A stretch of DNA of 37,140 nt from Faecousia sp. (GCA_029257715.1 JARIAT010000065.1:1-37140), one strand, 5' to 3'; positions 15,413 through 25,412 are shown, numbered from the stretch's first letter. Translations and numbers: made by a program. The notes: generated from the sequence alone by a model not told the origin.

Positions 15413-16345
15413 TCAGTTGTCAAAATCGTGAGCAAACTGACGAGCAGCTTCCATTATTTCTGTCGAAGACTGTCCGGATTTGCGAATGATCCAGTGCATG
15501 GAAGGATTTCGGCGGAACCAGGTCAGCTGACGCTTGGCGTATCGGCGGGAGGATTGCTGAACCTGCGCAATGGCCTGCTCCAGCGTGGCGCGGCCCGCCA
15601 TGGCATCGATGAATTCTTTATAGCCGATTGCCTGCATGGCCGTGGCTTTTTCGGAAATGCCGGAACCGAGAATTTCCCTGATTTCCTCCAACAGGCCGTC
15701 GTGAACCATGGTTGTCACTCTCCGGTCAATTCTGTCGTACAGCTCCTGTCGATTCTCAAAATCAAGACCGATCCACAGGGGGTGATAGCGGGGCGGAATT
15801 GACTGGGTGCGCAGATTGTGGGCGGTAATGGTTTCACCGGTTTCCTGATAGACTTCCAGTGCCCGGATAATCCGCCGTGGATTTCCCTGACTGCGCAGTG
15901 CGGCTTCGGGATCAATGGTTTCAAGTTCGGAAAGGAGAAGCTCTATGCCTTCATTTTTTGCCCGCAGCTCCAGTGCTTCCCGGCAGCCGGTGGCAGGGAA
16001 GGGGGCAAAGTCGTTTCCTTTGATTAGGGAATCCACATAGAGTCCGGTGCCGCCGGCGAGAATGACAGTTTTTCCCCGAGACAGGATCTCATCGACAATG
16101 GGGGTTGCCATCTCAACATATCGGCTGACGGAAAAATCCTCGTCCGGTTCACAGACATCGATCATATGATGCGCAATGTTCTGCATTTCTTCCGGAGTCG
16201 GCTTTGCGGTGCCGATGTCCATTCGGCGGTAAATCTGCATAGAGTCGCAGGAAACCACCTCTGCGTCATAGCATTTGGCCAGCTCCACGGCAAGAGAAGT
16301 TTTACCCGAGGCGGTGGGGCCGACTACACAGATGATTCGATCCAT
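15413..16345 (-). CDS. miaA: tRNA dimethylallyltransferase MiaA
   Basis: This 310-residue enzyme transfers the dimethylallyl group of DMAPP to N6 of A37 in tRNAs reading UNN codons. The P-loop GPTASGKT lies at residues 9-16 and the substrate motif DSMQIYRRMDIGTAKP at about 34-49; the AGGTGLYVDSL block and the C-terminal RRYAKRQLTWFRR segment are also present. The ATG follows AAAGGAG. It starts 12 bases after mutL. MiaB, which acts next on the same base, heads the same cluster, so both steps of ms2i6A synthesis are encoded together. Confidence 0.97.
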   Translation of the reverse strand: MDRIICVVGPTASGKTSLAVELAKCYDAEVVSCDSMQIYRRMDIGTAKPTPEEMQNIAHHMIDVCEPDEDFSVSRYVEMATPIVDEILSRGKTVILAGGTGLYVDSLIKGNDFAPFPATGCREALELRAKNEGIELLLSELETIDPEAALRSQGNPRRIIRALEVYQETGETITAHNLRTQSIPPRYHPLWIGLDFENRQELYDRIDRRVTTMVHDGLLEEIREILGSGISEKATAMQAIGYKEFIDAMAGRATLEQAIAQVQQSSRRYAKRQLTWFRRNPSMHWIIRKSGQSSTEIMEAARQFAHDFDN

Positions 16346-16357
16346 GATGCACTCCTT

Positions 16358-18400
16358 TCAGCTTCGTTTAAATTGATGCTCCAGCTGATGCTTGCTCAGC
16401 GTGGTGCAGATGGGCCTGCCGTGGGGACAGTATTTGAGGTCTTCCCGGGTCATGATCTGATTGACGAGGGCAAGCAGTTCTTTTTCATCTGTGACCCAGC
16501 CGGCTTTGATGGCGGCTTTGCAGGCCATGGTGTGCAGCAGCTCATCACGAACCGTATTGGTATCCGCCCCTCTGCCGCTGAGAAGATCATCGGCCATCTG
16601 CATCAGTGCGTCTGCGGTGTCTCCTTCCGCCAGATCCATGGGAATCCGGCGCACCAGGACGGTATTTTCTCCGAATTCGTCAATTTCAAATCCCAGCTGA
16701 TCCAGAAGATCCGTACGGCTCAGCAGCTGCTGAGCCGCATCGGGGCGAAGGCGTACAGGCACGGGGGTCAGCAGTGTCTGAGAAACAATCTCCTGCGGAT
16801 TTGCACGGAATTTTTCAAAAAGAATTCGTTCGTGGGCGGCGTGTTTATCAATTAAAAAGGCATTGTCCCCCTGCTCTACGATGACATAGCTCCGGTAGAG
16901 CTCTCCTACAAGTCGCCAGGGAGCGGCCTTGGGCATGGGCAGCTCTTCCTGCGCAGCTTCGGGCATGGAAAAAGTCTGCTGTGCTTCCGGTTGATTCTGG
17001 CAGATGACTTCCTGTTTTGCACAAGATTCTGCGGCGGAAGGCACAGACTTTGCTTCGGAACTTCGGGTCAGTACATCGGCTTCGGGATCTTCGGGGATAA
17101 CAAGAACCGGACGGACAGTGGGACGGGGAATTGCTACAGGCTCATGCACTTCGGCATGGGGCATTTCCGACTGAACAGCCTGCGCAGCGGCTTTGGCGGC
17201 CGTAGGGTTGGGCTTCGGCGCAGAAACAGCCGCAGAAGCGAACTGTCGATACTGCTCGGCGGTCATGGTTTGGAAAAAATCGTCCTTTTTCGTGGGAACT
17301 TGCCGAGACACTGCGGAATTCTGCGCCACAGGAACAGAACGGGATTTTGGAGTATCCACCATGGGATCAAGGGGTGCCGCACCGGAAGTCTTCAGCTGAA
17401 TCTGAGGACGGTCAGGGGTTCGGTTCAGGGCAGAAAGCACTCCGTAGTGAACGCAGTCGAAAGCTGATTTCTCAGATAAAAATTTGACCTCCGTTTTAGC
17501 CGGATGTACATTTACGTCCACAGCGTTTGCCGGCAGGCTCAGATGAAGCACACAGGCAGGGAATTTTCCCACCATGATCTGATTACGATATGCCTCCTCC
17601 AGCGCCTGAATGAGCAGTCGGGACTTGACGGGTCTTCCATTGACAAAAAATGTCTGAAGGCTGCGGCTGGGACGGGCATCTGTGGGCTTGGAAACAAAAC
17701 CCCGCAGGGAATATCCCTCCCATCTGGAAGAGACTTCCACAAATTTTGCGCTGTCTCTCCCGTATACGCAGTAGACTGCTGCACCGAGATCTCCGTTTCC
17801 GGGGGTTTGGAGGGTCTGCTTTCCATCACGGATAAAGGTAAAGGCCACTTCGGGATGGGCGAGGGCCTGCATCTGCACGGCAGCGGCCACTTTGCCTCCC
17901 TCCACAGGATCGGACTTCATGAATTTCATTCTGGCAGGCGTATTGAAAAACAGATTGCGGATGATGATGGTAGTACCATCGGGGCAGCCGGCTTCCTCTT
18001 CTTCCGTGATATTTCCTGCATCAAGATGCAGACTGACACCGCAGATGGCACCGGCAGTTTTTGTCATGAGATCCACCTGACTGACCGAGGCAATCGCAGC
18101 GAGCGCCTCTCCTCGAAAGCCCATGGTGGAGATGGCAGAAAGGTCATCGGCGCAGCGAAGCTTGGAGGTTGCATGGCGCAGAAATGCGGTTTTGGCATCT
18201 TCGGCACCCATGCCACAGCCGTTGTCAGTGACTCGAAGGAAGGTCATGCCGCCGTTGCGGATTTCCACAGTGACCTTGGAGGCGCCGGCATCAACCGCAT
18301 TTTCAAGCAGCTCCTTGACAACGGAGGCAGGACGCTCCACTACCTCACCGGCGGCAATCAGGTTGGCAACATGGGTGGAAAGTTGTAAAATTTTCGGCAT
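16358..18400 (-). CDS. mutL: DNA mismatch repair protein MutL
   Basis: This 680-residue protein has the GHKL ATPase motifs ELLENAVDAGA (30-40), DNGCGM (59-64) and GFRGEAL (94-100). A proline- and alanine-rich linker covers about residues 340-480. The C-terminal dimerisation domain carries the metal-dependent nicking signature DKHAAHE (about 517-523), ACKAAIKAG and CPHGRP near the end. These indicate an endonuclease-competent MutL, as in organisms lacking MutH. The lysine in DKHA replaces the more usual glutamine. The start follows GAGGTGAT, 4 bases after the CPBP protease gene. MutS is encoded two genes upstream. Confidence 0.97.
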   Translation of the reverse strand: MPKILQLSTHVANLIAAGEVVERPASVVKELLENAVDAGASKVTVEIRNGGMTFLRVTDNGCGMGAEDAKTAFLRHATSKLRCADDLSAISTMGFRGEALAAIASVSQVDLMTKTAGAICGVSLHLDAGNITEEEEAGCPDGTTIIIRNLFFNTPARMKFMKSDPVEGGKVAAAVQMQALAHPEVAFTFIRDGKQTLQTPGNGDLGAAVYCVYGRDSAKFVEVSSRWEGYSLRGFVSKPTDARPSRSLQTFFVNGRPVKSRLLIQALEEAYRNQIMVGKFPACVLHLSLPANAVDVNVHPAKTEVKFLSEKSAFDCVHYGVLSALNRTPDRPQIQLKTSGAAPLDPMVDTPKSRSVPVAQNSAVSRQVPTKKDDFFQTMTAEQYRQFASAAVSAPKPNPTAAKAAAQAVQSEMPHAEVHEPVAIPRPTVRPVLVIPEDPEADVLTRSSEAKSVPSAAESCAKQEVICQNQPEAQQTFSMPEAAQEELPMPKAAPWRLVGELYRSYVIVEQGDNAFLIDKHAAHERILFEKFRANPQEIVSQTLLTPVPVRLRPDAAQQLLSRTDLLDQLGFEIDEFGENTVLVRRIPMDLAEGDTADALMQMADDLLSGRGADTNTVRDELLHTMACKAAIKAGWVTDEKELLALVNQIMTREDLKYCPHGRPICTTLSKHQLEHQFKRS

Positions 18401-18404
18401 ATAA

Positions 18405-19103
18405 TCACCTCAATGTCAGAAAACTGACTGCGTTGATGGCGCTGTGGACCAGTATGGAGGTAAAAAGGCTTCCGGATGCGGCGCAGGACCATGCAAGCAG
18501 AAGTCCTGCGGGGATATACTGGAGAAAACACAGCACAAGAAGGGCGGGCGGATAGATTCCGATATACCCGACTACGTGAATGGCACTGAAGGCCAGCGTG
18601 GAGACGAGATAACCGAAAAAGTGATTTTTCCGATATATCGGAATAAAGAGCAGTCCCCGAAACAGACATTCCTCCGCAATGGGGACCAGAAGAATGGTTC
18701 CAATTCCCATTAAAAACGGGGCAGCGGAAACCATCTGGAAAATGGTGTTATCATTGACGTTTGTGAATTCGGGCATTATAGCGTGAAGAATCCACTCCAT
18801 GATATGGAAACAGATCTGGCAGGCGACGAATGCGGCAACACTGCAAAGCAGCAGCTGTGCCGGACGGTGACCGGCCTGCTCCAAAGACTGGCGCAAAAGA
18901 CCACGGAACAGGAAGGCACAGGCCGCTGCGTTTGTCAGATAGTAGATGAAATTTGCGACAGCATCGGAAAATCCACCGAAAAATCCCCCAAGAGTATAAA
19001 TCAGTTGCGGAATCAGAAGAAATTCAGCCGCAAGATAGATCCAGCCGAATCCGATTTCAGTGCGGGAGAGCGTCAGAGCAAAAGAAATGTGTTGTTTTTT
19101 CAT
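18405..19103 (-). CDS. CPBP family intramembrane glutamic endopeptidase
   Basis: This 232-residue protein has about seven hydrophobic segments and the CPBP (CAAX protease and bacteriocin-processing) motifs EECLFR at 144-149, FSAIH at 172-176 and HSAIN near the C-terminus. Such enzymes cleave substrates inside the membrane; bacterial members are linked to bacteriocin self-immunity or protein processing, mostly without known substrates. Its ATG overlaps the mutS stop as ATGA, so translation is probably coupled, and mutL starts 4 bases after it. It is an odd partner between two mismatch-repair genes; whether it has any functional link to them is unknown. Confidence 0.88.
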   Translation of the reverse strand: MKKQHISFALTLSRTEIGFGWIYLAAEFLLIPQLIYTLGGFFGGFSDAVANFIYYLTNAAACAFLFRGLLRQSLEQAGHRPAQLLLCSVAAFVACQICFHIMEWILHAIMPEFTNVNDNTIFQMVSAAPFLMGIGTILLVPIAEECLFRGLLFIPIYRKNHFFGYLVSTLAFSAIHVVGYIGIYPPALLVLCFLQYIPAGLLLAWSCAASGSLFTSILVHSAINAVSFLTLR

Positions 19104-21700
19104 TTGAGCATCATCTTGAGCTTATACAGCTCGTTCATGGCTTCGATAGGAGTCAGTGTTTCGACGGTCAAGTTTTCCAGTGCTTCCCGGAGGGAAAGCG
19201 CTGTCATGTCCATCATGGATACCTGATCGTCAGGCTCTGGGGCTGCACTTACAGGTCCCTGAAAGCCCTGCTGCTCCAGCTCTTTGAGAATTTCTCTGGC
19301 ACGGCTAATCACAGCATTAGGGAGGCCTGCAAGCTTGGCAACCTCTACACCATAGCTGTCATCTGCCGCACCGGGGACGATTTTCCGCAGGAAGATCATG
19401 TCGCTTCCGCGCTTTTTCACGGCGATATTGTAATTTTTGACATTGGGAAGCTCGTTCTCAATGGTGGAAAGCTCGTGGTAATGGGTGGCAAAAAGCGTTT
19501 TTGCACCGAGTTTTTTGGGGTTGGCGGCATGCTCCAAAACGGCGCGGGCAATGGCCATTCCGTCGTAGGTGGAGGTGCCACGGCCGATCTCATCGAGAAT
19601 CAGAAGACTTCTGGCGGTGGCATATTTCAGAATCGAAGCCACTTCGCTCATCTCCACCATGAAAGTGGATTGTCCAGAGGCCAAATCATCACTTGCCCCG
19701 ATTCTTGTAAAGACACGGTCCACAATGCCTAGCCGTGCAGAACGGGCGGGGACAAAGGACCCCATTTGTGCCATCAGCACAATCAGCGCTACTTGACGCA
19801 TATAGGTGGATTTGCCGGCCATGTTGGGACCGGTAATGATGGACACCTGATGGTCAGCACTGCCAAGCTGGGTATCATTGGGAACAAAAAGAGCGTCCTT
19901 GAGGACAACCTCGACCACAGGGTGGCGGCCGTCTTTAATGTCCAGCTCGCCGCTGAGCGTCATCTCCGGACGGCAGTATCCCCGCTGAACCGCTACGTTG
20001 GCAAGACTGCACAGACAGTCGGCAGCGGCAACGGCCGCGGCACTGAGCTGTACCCGGCTGGCCTGCTGTGCGAGAAATTCTCGGACTCGTGTAAAGATCT
20101 GGTATTCCAGAGCCGTCAGCCGGTCTTTGGCGGTCAGCACCTGCGTCTCCAGATCCTTAAGCTCCTGCGTGATGTAGCGTTCGCAGTTGGCCAGGGTCTG
20201 CTTCCGGATATATTCCGGAGGAACCTGATCGATAAAGGATTTGGAAACTTCAATATAATAACCGAACACCCGGTTATATCCGATTTTGAGGGTGCGGATG
20301 CCGGTGCGCTCCCGTTCGCTGGACTCAATGGCAGCGATGGTTCCGGAACCGCCTTGCATGATATCCCGAAGGCGGTCGGCTTCCTCGTCGGCTCCGGGGC
20401 GGATCATGCCGCCCTCCCGAACGGTCAGGGGAGGATCGTCTACAATGGTGTTTTCGATCAGATCCGCACAATCGGTCATAGAATCAATGGATTGCTCCAG
20501 TTTTTTCAGCAGGGGCGCTTCCATTCTGGACAGCTGGGTCTTGACCTCAGGAAGCGCACGGCAGCCTCTTGCAAGTCCCAAAAGATCCCGGCAGTTGGCA
20601 GTTCCCGTGACGATTCTCGTCATTACCCGCTCCAGATCGGAAACATCGCTCAGGGCCTGACTCAGCTCCCCTCGAACAATGGTGGAATTGACAAGATCCT
20701 CCACAGCACTGTGGCGTCGGGTGATTTCGGTTAGATCCAGCAGCGGTTTTTCCAGCCAGCTGCGCATCATGCGGCTGCCCATAGCGGTTTTTGTTTTGTC
20801 CAGAACCCACAACAGGGTGCCTTTCTTTTCCTTGCCGCGCAGCGTTTCGGTCAGCTCCAGATTTCGACGGGCATCGAGATCCAGCTCCATAAAGCGGCCG
20901 CTGGTATAAAACTGCAATTCCCGGATGTGCGCCAGATCATTTTTTTGGACATACATCAGCCGTCGCATCAGGGCACCGCAGGCAATGATCGTGCAGCTCA
21001 GACCTGAAATCCCCAGCTGAGAGAGCGTTTTCCCAAAGTGTGTTTCAAGAAGACTCTCACTGTCACTGAGGTCAAACTGCTCGGATTTTCCCTCGTCCAC
21101 ACAGCAGTTCAAACGGAGAAAGAGTGCATTATTCAGCACTTCACAATCTATACACGTGCCGCCCCGAATGACTTCTGCCGGAGCAAAACGGCCCAACTCC
21201 GATGCTGCGGCGGCTGCATCGGAGCAGACGGTCGCAAAGAAAGCACCGGTAGAAACATCGCAGAAGGCAAGGCCGTAGCGACCGTCTTCGCCGTACATAC
21301 AGGCAAAATAGTTGTTTTTGCTTTCGTCGAGCATACAGCTTTCCGTTACGGTGCCGGGGGTTACGATTCTGGTGATGTCTCGCTCAACCAATCCCTTGGC
21401 CTGAGAGGGGTCCTCCATCTGTTCACAGATTGCGACCTTGTAGCCTTTGGCGACCAGACGGGCAATATAGCTGTCAACGCTATGGAAGGGGACTCCGCAC
21501 ATGGGGGTCTGATCTTCCTTGGACTTGCTGCGGTCCCGGCTGGTCAGTGTCAAGTCCAGCTCCCGGGCGGCAACTTTTGCGTCATCGTCAAACATTTCAT
21601 AGAAGTCACCCAGACGGAAAAAGAGGAGGCAATCGGGATTCTGCTCTTTTATCTCGTTATACTGGCGCTTCATGGGGGTAAGCTCCTGTTTCTGAGCCAT
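19100..21700 (-). CDS. mutS: DNA mismatch repair protein MutS
   Basis: This 866-residue protein has the N-terminal mismatch-binding domain with the Phe-X-Glu motif in FFRLGDFYEMFDDDA (about 28-42). The core and clamp regions follow. The ABC-type ATPase has Walker A GPNMAGKST near residue 623, Walker B LLILDEIGRGTST and the signature and His-loop ATHYHEL. MutS finds mispairs and recruits MutL. A short C-terminal tail ends in ALENLTVETLTPIEAMNELYKLK, a usual tetramer-contact region. It starts 11 bases after miaB and overlaps the CPBP gene by 4 bases. Confidence 0.98.
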   Translation of the reverse strand: MAQKQELTPMKRQYNEIKEQNPDCLLFFRLGDFYEMFDDDAKVAARELDLTLTSRDRSKSKEDQTPMCGVPFHSVDSYIARLVAKGYKVAICEQMEDPSQAKGLVERDITRIVTPGTVTESCMLDESKNNYFACMYGEDGRYGLAFCDVSTGAFFATVCSDAAAAASELGRFAPAEVIRGGTCIDCEVLNNALFLRLNCCVDEGKSEQFDLSDSESLLETHFGKTLSQLGISGLSCTIIACGALMRRLMYVQKNDLAHIRELQFYTSGRFMELDLDARRNLELTETLRGKEKKGTLLWVLDKTKTAMGSRMMRSWLEKPLLDLTEITRRHSAVEDLVNSTIVRGELSQALSDVSDLERVMTRIVTGTANCRDLLGLARGCRALPEVKTQLSRMEAPLLKKLEQSIDSMTDCADLIENTIVDDPPLTVREGGMIRPGADEEADRLRDIMQGGSGTIAAIESSERERTGIRTLKIGYNRVFGYYIEVSKSFIDQVPPEYIRKQTLANCERYITQELKDLETQVLTAKDRLTALEYQIFTRVREFLAQQASRVQLSAAAVAAADCLCSLANVAVQRGYCRPEMTLSGELDIKDGRHPVVEVVLKDALFVPNDTQLGSADHQVSIITGPNMAGKSTYMRQVALIVLMAQMGSFVPARSARLGIVDRVFTRIGASDDLASGQSTFMVEMSEVASILKYATARSLLILDEIGRGTSTYDGMAIARAVLEHAANPKKLGAKTLFATHYHELSTIENELPNVKNYNIAVKKRGSDMIFLRKIVPGAADDSYGVEVAKLAGLPNAVISRAREILKELEQQGFQGPVSAAPEPDDQVSMMDMTALSLREALENLTVETLTPIEAMNELYKLKMMLK

Positions 21701-21711
21701 GAGATCACTCC

Positions 21712-23118
21712 TTATTCACTCAGGGTACCGGAAAGACTCCATGTGGTGGCACCGGTAATTTTGACATTGGTATAGGTTCCGATGAGACATTCCGGACCGC
21801 TGAAGCGGACCAAACGGCCGCCCTCTGTGCGTGAAGTCAGATGATCTCCGTCCACACCGTCTACAAGCACACGCATGGTTTTGCCGATATAAGCTGCATG
21901 AATCTCTTCAGAGATGGTATTCTGGAGGCTGCAAAGCCGATCAAAACGGGCATTTTTCTCAGCTTTTGGGGTGGGATCTTCCATGGAAGCGGCGGGGGTT
22001 CCGGATCGGGGGGAGAAAATGAAGGTAAAGAGTGCATCATAGCGCACCTGTTCAATCAGACTCAGCGTCTCCTCAAATTCCTCATTGGTTTCGCCGGGGA
22101 AGCCCACGATGACATCACTGGTTAAAACCAGATCCGGCATAACGGACTTGGCATAATTGACGAGGCTGAGATATTTTTCTCGATCGTAGTGGCGGTTCAT
22201 GGCTTTGAGCACTCGGGAGGAACCGGACTGGAAGGGGAGATGGAGCTGCTTGGCGATTTTGGGGTATTTTGCCATGGTATCAAAAAGCTTTTGACCGGCA
22301 TCTCTGGGGTGACTGGTCATAAACCGGATCAGAAAATCACCGGGCAGCTGAGCAATTTGTTCCAGAAGATCGGAAAAGTCGATATCAAGTCCCAGATCTT
22401 TTCCGTAGGAATTGACGTTTTGTCCCAGAAGTGTGATTTCCTTGCATCCGTTTGCAATCAATTCCCTGCATTCTGCGAGGACATCTTCAGGCATCCGGCT
22501 GCGCTCCCGCCCCCGAACATAGGGGACGATGCAGTAAGTGCAGAAATTGTTGCAGCCGTACATAATGGATACCCAGCTTTTGAGGGTATTGCTTCGCACC
22601 AGAGGAAGCCCCTCGGCAATAGAGCCAGGCTCATCCACCGTGGAAAAGACCCGCTTTTTTGTGGTCAAAACCTGCCATAGAATACTGGGAAACTGCCACA
22701 GGTGATGCGTCGAGAAAACACCATCTACATGGGGATAGCTCTTGCGGAGCTTTTCGACCACCTGCGGCTGTCCGGCCATACATCCGCACAAGAATATTTT
22801 CTGTTCCGGGTGGCGGCGCTTGGTATGGGTCAGGGCACCCAGATTGCCGAAGACACGCTGCTCGGCGTGTTCCCGAATGGCACAGGTATTCATAATGACG
22901 ACGTCAGCCCCCTCTGCTTCGTCGGCAATGGCATAGCCGGCTTCGCTGAGCATTCCGCGCAGCTGCTCGGAATCGGCCTCGTTCTGCTGGCATCCGTATG
23001 TTTCTACATAAGCCTTGGGGGTGATTCCGCGCTCCATCCAAAGCGCCTGAATTCTGCCGCAGTAGCGCAGCTGTTCGTCAATCTGATCTTCGGTAATTCT
23101 GGTGGTTTTGGTGTTCAC
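21712..23118 (-). CDS. miaB: tRNA-2-methylthio-N6-dimethylallyladenosine synthase MiaB
   Basis: This 468-residue radical SAM methylthiotransferase converts i6A37 to ms2i6A37. The N-terminal UPF0004 domain carries cluster cysteines in YGCQQNEAD (Cys43), MNTCAIRE and FLCGCMAG. The radical SAM CxxxCxxC motif is GCNNFCTYC near residues 188-196, and a C-terminal TRAM domain ends the protein. The start is GTG at 23116-23118, supported by GGAGG 8-10 bases upstream; there is no ATG at this place. It is the first gene of miaB-mutS-CPBP-mutL-miaA-hfq and has a good promoter. Confidence 0.97.
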   Translation of the reverse strand: MNTKTTRITEDQIDEQLRYCGRIQALWMERGITPKAYVETYGCQQNEADSEQLRGMLSEAGYAIADEAEGADVVIMNTCAIREHAEQRVFGNLGALTHTKRRHPEQKIFLCGCMAGQPQVVEKLRKSYPHVDGVFSTHHLWQFPSILWQVLTTKKRVFSTVDEPGSIAEGLPLVRSNTLKSWVSIMYGCNNFCTYCIVPYVRGRERSRMPEDVLAECRELIANGCKEITLLGQNVNSYGKDLGLDIDFSDLLEQIAQLPGDFLIRFMTSHPRDAGQKLFDTMAKYPKIAKQLHLPFQSGSSRVLKAMNRHYDREKYLSLVNYAKSVMPDLVLTSDVIVGFPGETNEEFEETLSLIEQVRYDALFTFIFSPRSGTPAASMEDPTPKAEKNARFDRLCSLQNTISEEIHAAYIGKTMRVLVDGVDGDHLTSRTEGGRLVRFSGPECLIGTYTNVKITGATTWSLSGTLSE

Positions 23119-23164
23119 GATATATTTCCTCCGTGTTCGGTAAAGGTTAAAACTTAGACATTAT

Positions 23165-23193
23165 ATTTTAGCATTTATTCCGGCCGGTTTCAA
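23165..23193 (-). promoter_or_regulatory. Promoter of the miaB-hfq operon
   Basis: On the minus strand TTGAAA (23188-23193), a 17-base spacer and TAAAAT (23165-23170) lie about 50 bases before the GTG start of miaB. Confidence 0.65.
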
Positions 23194-23215
23194 GATCTTC
23201 CCCCGGAATCCCACA

Positions 23216-23243
23216 AAAAACACCCGGGAAAATTCCCGGGTGT
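23216..23243 (-). terminator. Terminator of the Na+/phosphate symporter gene
   Basis: The GC-rich arms ACACCCGGGAA and TTCCCGGGTGT (23233-23243 with 23220-23230) are followed on the minus strand by TTTTTTG, 15 bases after the stop codon. Confidence 0.88.
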
Positions 23244-23257
23244 CGGATAAAATCAGA

Positions 23258-25033
23258 TCAGTCTTTTTCTTTGGGGAAGATGTAGCGGGCCTTGTATTCT
23301 GCGAAACGCTCCTCATATTTGGCACTTTCGTCCAGTTCTCCGGCTTTGAGTGCCCCTAGATAACCGTGGGCATCCATGCGTCCCTCGGCTGTCTGAAGCA
23401 TTTCAACGGCGATATTGGAGCAGTGGTCAGCCACACGCTCATAAGAGGTCAGCATATCGTCGAGGACAAAGCCATAGTTGACGCTGCATTGTCCCCCTCT
23501 GAGACGGCGGACGTGACGGGATTTTACTTCACGAACCAGCCCGTCAACAACCTGTTCCACAGGCTCAATCTTTGTGGCCATATAAAGATCCTGATTGATA
23601 AAAGCTTCGGTGGTGTGGTCGAGAATATCGTGCACAGCCCGTTCCAGAACCCCAAGCTCTGTCTTGGCGGATTCGGAGAAATTGATTTTCTTTTCATACA
23701 TCTCCTTACCGGCTTTTGCGATGGAGACTGCATGGTCGGCGATTCGCTCCAGATCGTTGATGGTGTAGAGCAGTGTGTTGAGGCAGTGATTGTCATGGGC
23801 GGACAGATGCTGACTGGAGAGCTGAACCAGATATGTGCCGAGTGCATCCTGATACTTGTCGGTTTTTTCCTCCAGATTGTGAACCTTGTCCATGACGGCA
23901 GGATCGTAGGATTTGGTCAGCCCCATGGCGAGATCCATGGCTTCCCGGGAAGTAGAGGCCATCCGGCCCGCAATTTCCTGTGCGCGCTGCACGGCGACCG
24001 CGGGGGTTCCCAGCAGACGGCTGTCAAGCAAAGCTTCTTTTTCAGGCTTGGCATCCTCGGGAATGGTGATATAGGCGAGTTTTTCGAGCACACCGTGCAG
24101 GGGCAGCAGAACCAGTGTGGTAATGACATTGAACCCTGTGTGAATCTTTGCGATATCCATGGCACCGGCGGTGTCGCCCAGCATATGCCAGGGGAAGAAG
24201 ATGCCAATACCATAGAATATAATCACAAACAGTGCCACACCGACGATGTTAAAATAAAGATGTACAAGGGCAGTACGGCGAGCGTTGCGGTTTGCGCCCA
24301 CGGTGGAGATCATTGCGGTGACGCAGGTTCCGATGTTTTGACCCAGAATGATCGGAAGTGCGGTTCCCATGGTGACGGTACCCGTTGCGCAAAGACCCTG
24401 TAAAATACCAACGGAAGCAGAGGAGGACTGGATGATTCCGGTCAAAACAGCACCGGCCAGAATTCCCAGAAGCGGATTGGAGAAGGAAACCATCAGTTTT
24501 GCGAACCAAGCTTCATCTTTGAGGAATTCCATGGAAGCACTCATCATGTCCATGCCGGTCATAAGAGCTAGAAAACCCAGCAGAATGGTGCCGATTCCCT
24601 GCTTTTTCTCGGATTTCGTGAACATAAACAGTATAATTCCGATGGTACCGAGCAAAGGTGCGAGGGTGGACGGCTTGAAAATCTGAACAATAAAGCTGTC
24701 ACCTTCCAGAGAGGAAAGAGACAAAATCCAAGAGGTGATGGTGGTGCCGATGTTGGAACCCATAATTACACCAATCGCCTGCTTGAGTGTCATAATGCCG
24801 GAGTTTACGAAACCGACCACCATGACGGTTGTGGCAGAGGAAGACTGGATGACGGCGGTGACAGCCATACCCAGAAGAAGCCCTCGGAACACAGTGGAGC
24901 TCATTTTTGCCAGAAGTGTCTGAAGCTTGCCGCCGGCAAGACGTTCCAAGGATTTACCCATAACATCCATACCGAACAGAAACAGTGCCAGACCACCCAG
25001 CAGAGAAATGATCTTGAATAGATACATGGTCAT
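23258..25033 (-). CDS. Na/Pi cotransporter family protein with PhoU-like domain
   Basis: This 591-residue protein belongs to the NptA/type II Na+-phosphate cotransporter family. The inverted-repeat QSSS motifs occur as VIQSSSATT (62-69) and IIQSSSASVG (about 200-208). Roughly nine membrane spans fill the first 320 residues. The C-terminal 250 residues are helical and PhoU-like, with NDLERIADHAVSIAK and LTSYERVADHCSNIAVE, the metal-binding helices of that fold. It probably imports phosphate with Na+, with the PhoU-like tail sensing or gating. It is a single-gene unit with its own promoter and terminator. No pst or pho genes are nearby. Confidence 0.92.
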   Translation of the reverse strand: MTMYLFKIISLLGGLALFLFGMDVMGKSLERLAGGKLQTLLAKMSSTVFRGLLLGMAVTAVIQSSSATTVMVVGFVNSGIMTLKQAIGVIMGSNIGTTITSWILSLSSLEGDSFIVQIFKPSTLAPLLGTIGIILFMFTKSEKKQGIGTILLGFLALMTGMDMMSASMEFLKDEAWFAKLMVSFSNPLLGILAGAVLTGIIQSSSASVGILQGLCATGTVTMGTALPIILGQNIGTCVTAMISTVGANRNARRTALVHLYFNIVGVALFVIIFYGIGIFFPWHMLGDTAGAMDIAKIHTGFNVITTLVLLPLHGVLEKLAYITIPEDAKPEKEALLDSRLLGTPAVAVQRAQEIAGRMASTSREAMDLAMGLTKSYDPAVMDKVHNLEEKTDKYQDALGTYLVQLSSQHLSAHDNHCLNTLLYTINDLERIADHAVSIAKAGKEMYEKKINFSESAKTELGVLERAVHDILDHTTEAFINQDLYMATKIEPVEQVVDGLVREVKSRHVRRLRGGQCSVNYGFVLDDMLTSYERVADHCSNIAVEMLQTAEGRMDAHGYLGALKAGELDESAKYEERFAEYKARYIFPKEKD

Positions 25034-25107
25034 CTGATAGATCCTACTTTCTTTTTATCCTGATATTTTGGAATTTTATTCATAGTTTTGTAACAACGAA
25101 CAAGTTC

Positions 25108-25136
25108 ATTATATCAGTCATATATTGGAATGTCCA
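25108..25136 (-). promoter_or_regulatory. Promoter of the Na+/phosphate symporter gene
   Basis: On the minus strand TGGACA (25131-25136), a 17-base spacer and TATAAT (25108-25113) lie about 75 bases before the ATG. In the rest of the gap (25137-25370) I see no gene or clear motif. Confidence 0.65.
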
Positions 25137-25370
25137 CGGAAACCGCCCCATGAAAGTATCCAAAAATTGGATAATAAACGGCTAAGAAATTGAAGACACC
25201 CCCGCGTTTCTTCACAATACTGCATGGATAGACGAAAAAGAAAAGAATAAATCCGAAAAACCTTTTGATTTTCCGGGTTTTGACGAAATTTCTGTTTCCC
25301 TGCAGGAACATCTCAGGCGAGAAGGGAGTCAAACGTGAAAGTTCTGCCGGATAAAAACGGATTACATACA

Positions 25371-25412
25371 GAAAACCCCCGGATTGAAGAAATTCAATCC
25401 GGGGGGGTTTTT
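25371..25412 (-). terminator. Terminator of the GGGtGRT operon
   Basis: CCCCCGGATTGAA (25376-25388) pairs with the inverted arm ending at 25405 or so. T-rich sequence follows on both strands (TTTTC on minus, TTTTTT on plus), so it could also stop plus-strand transcription. Confidence 0.85.
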
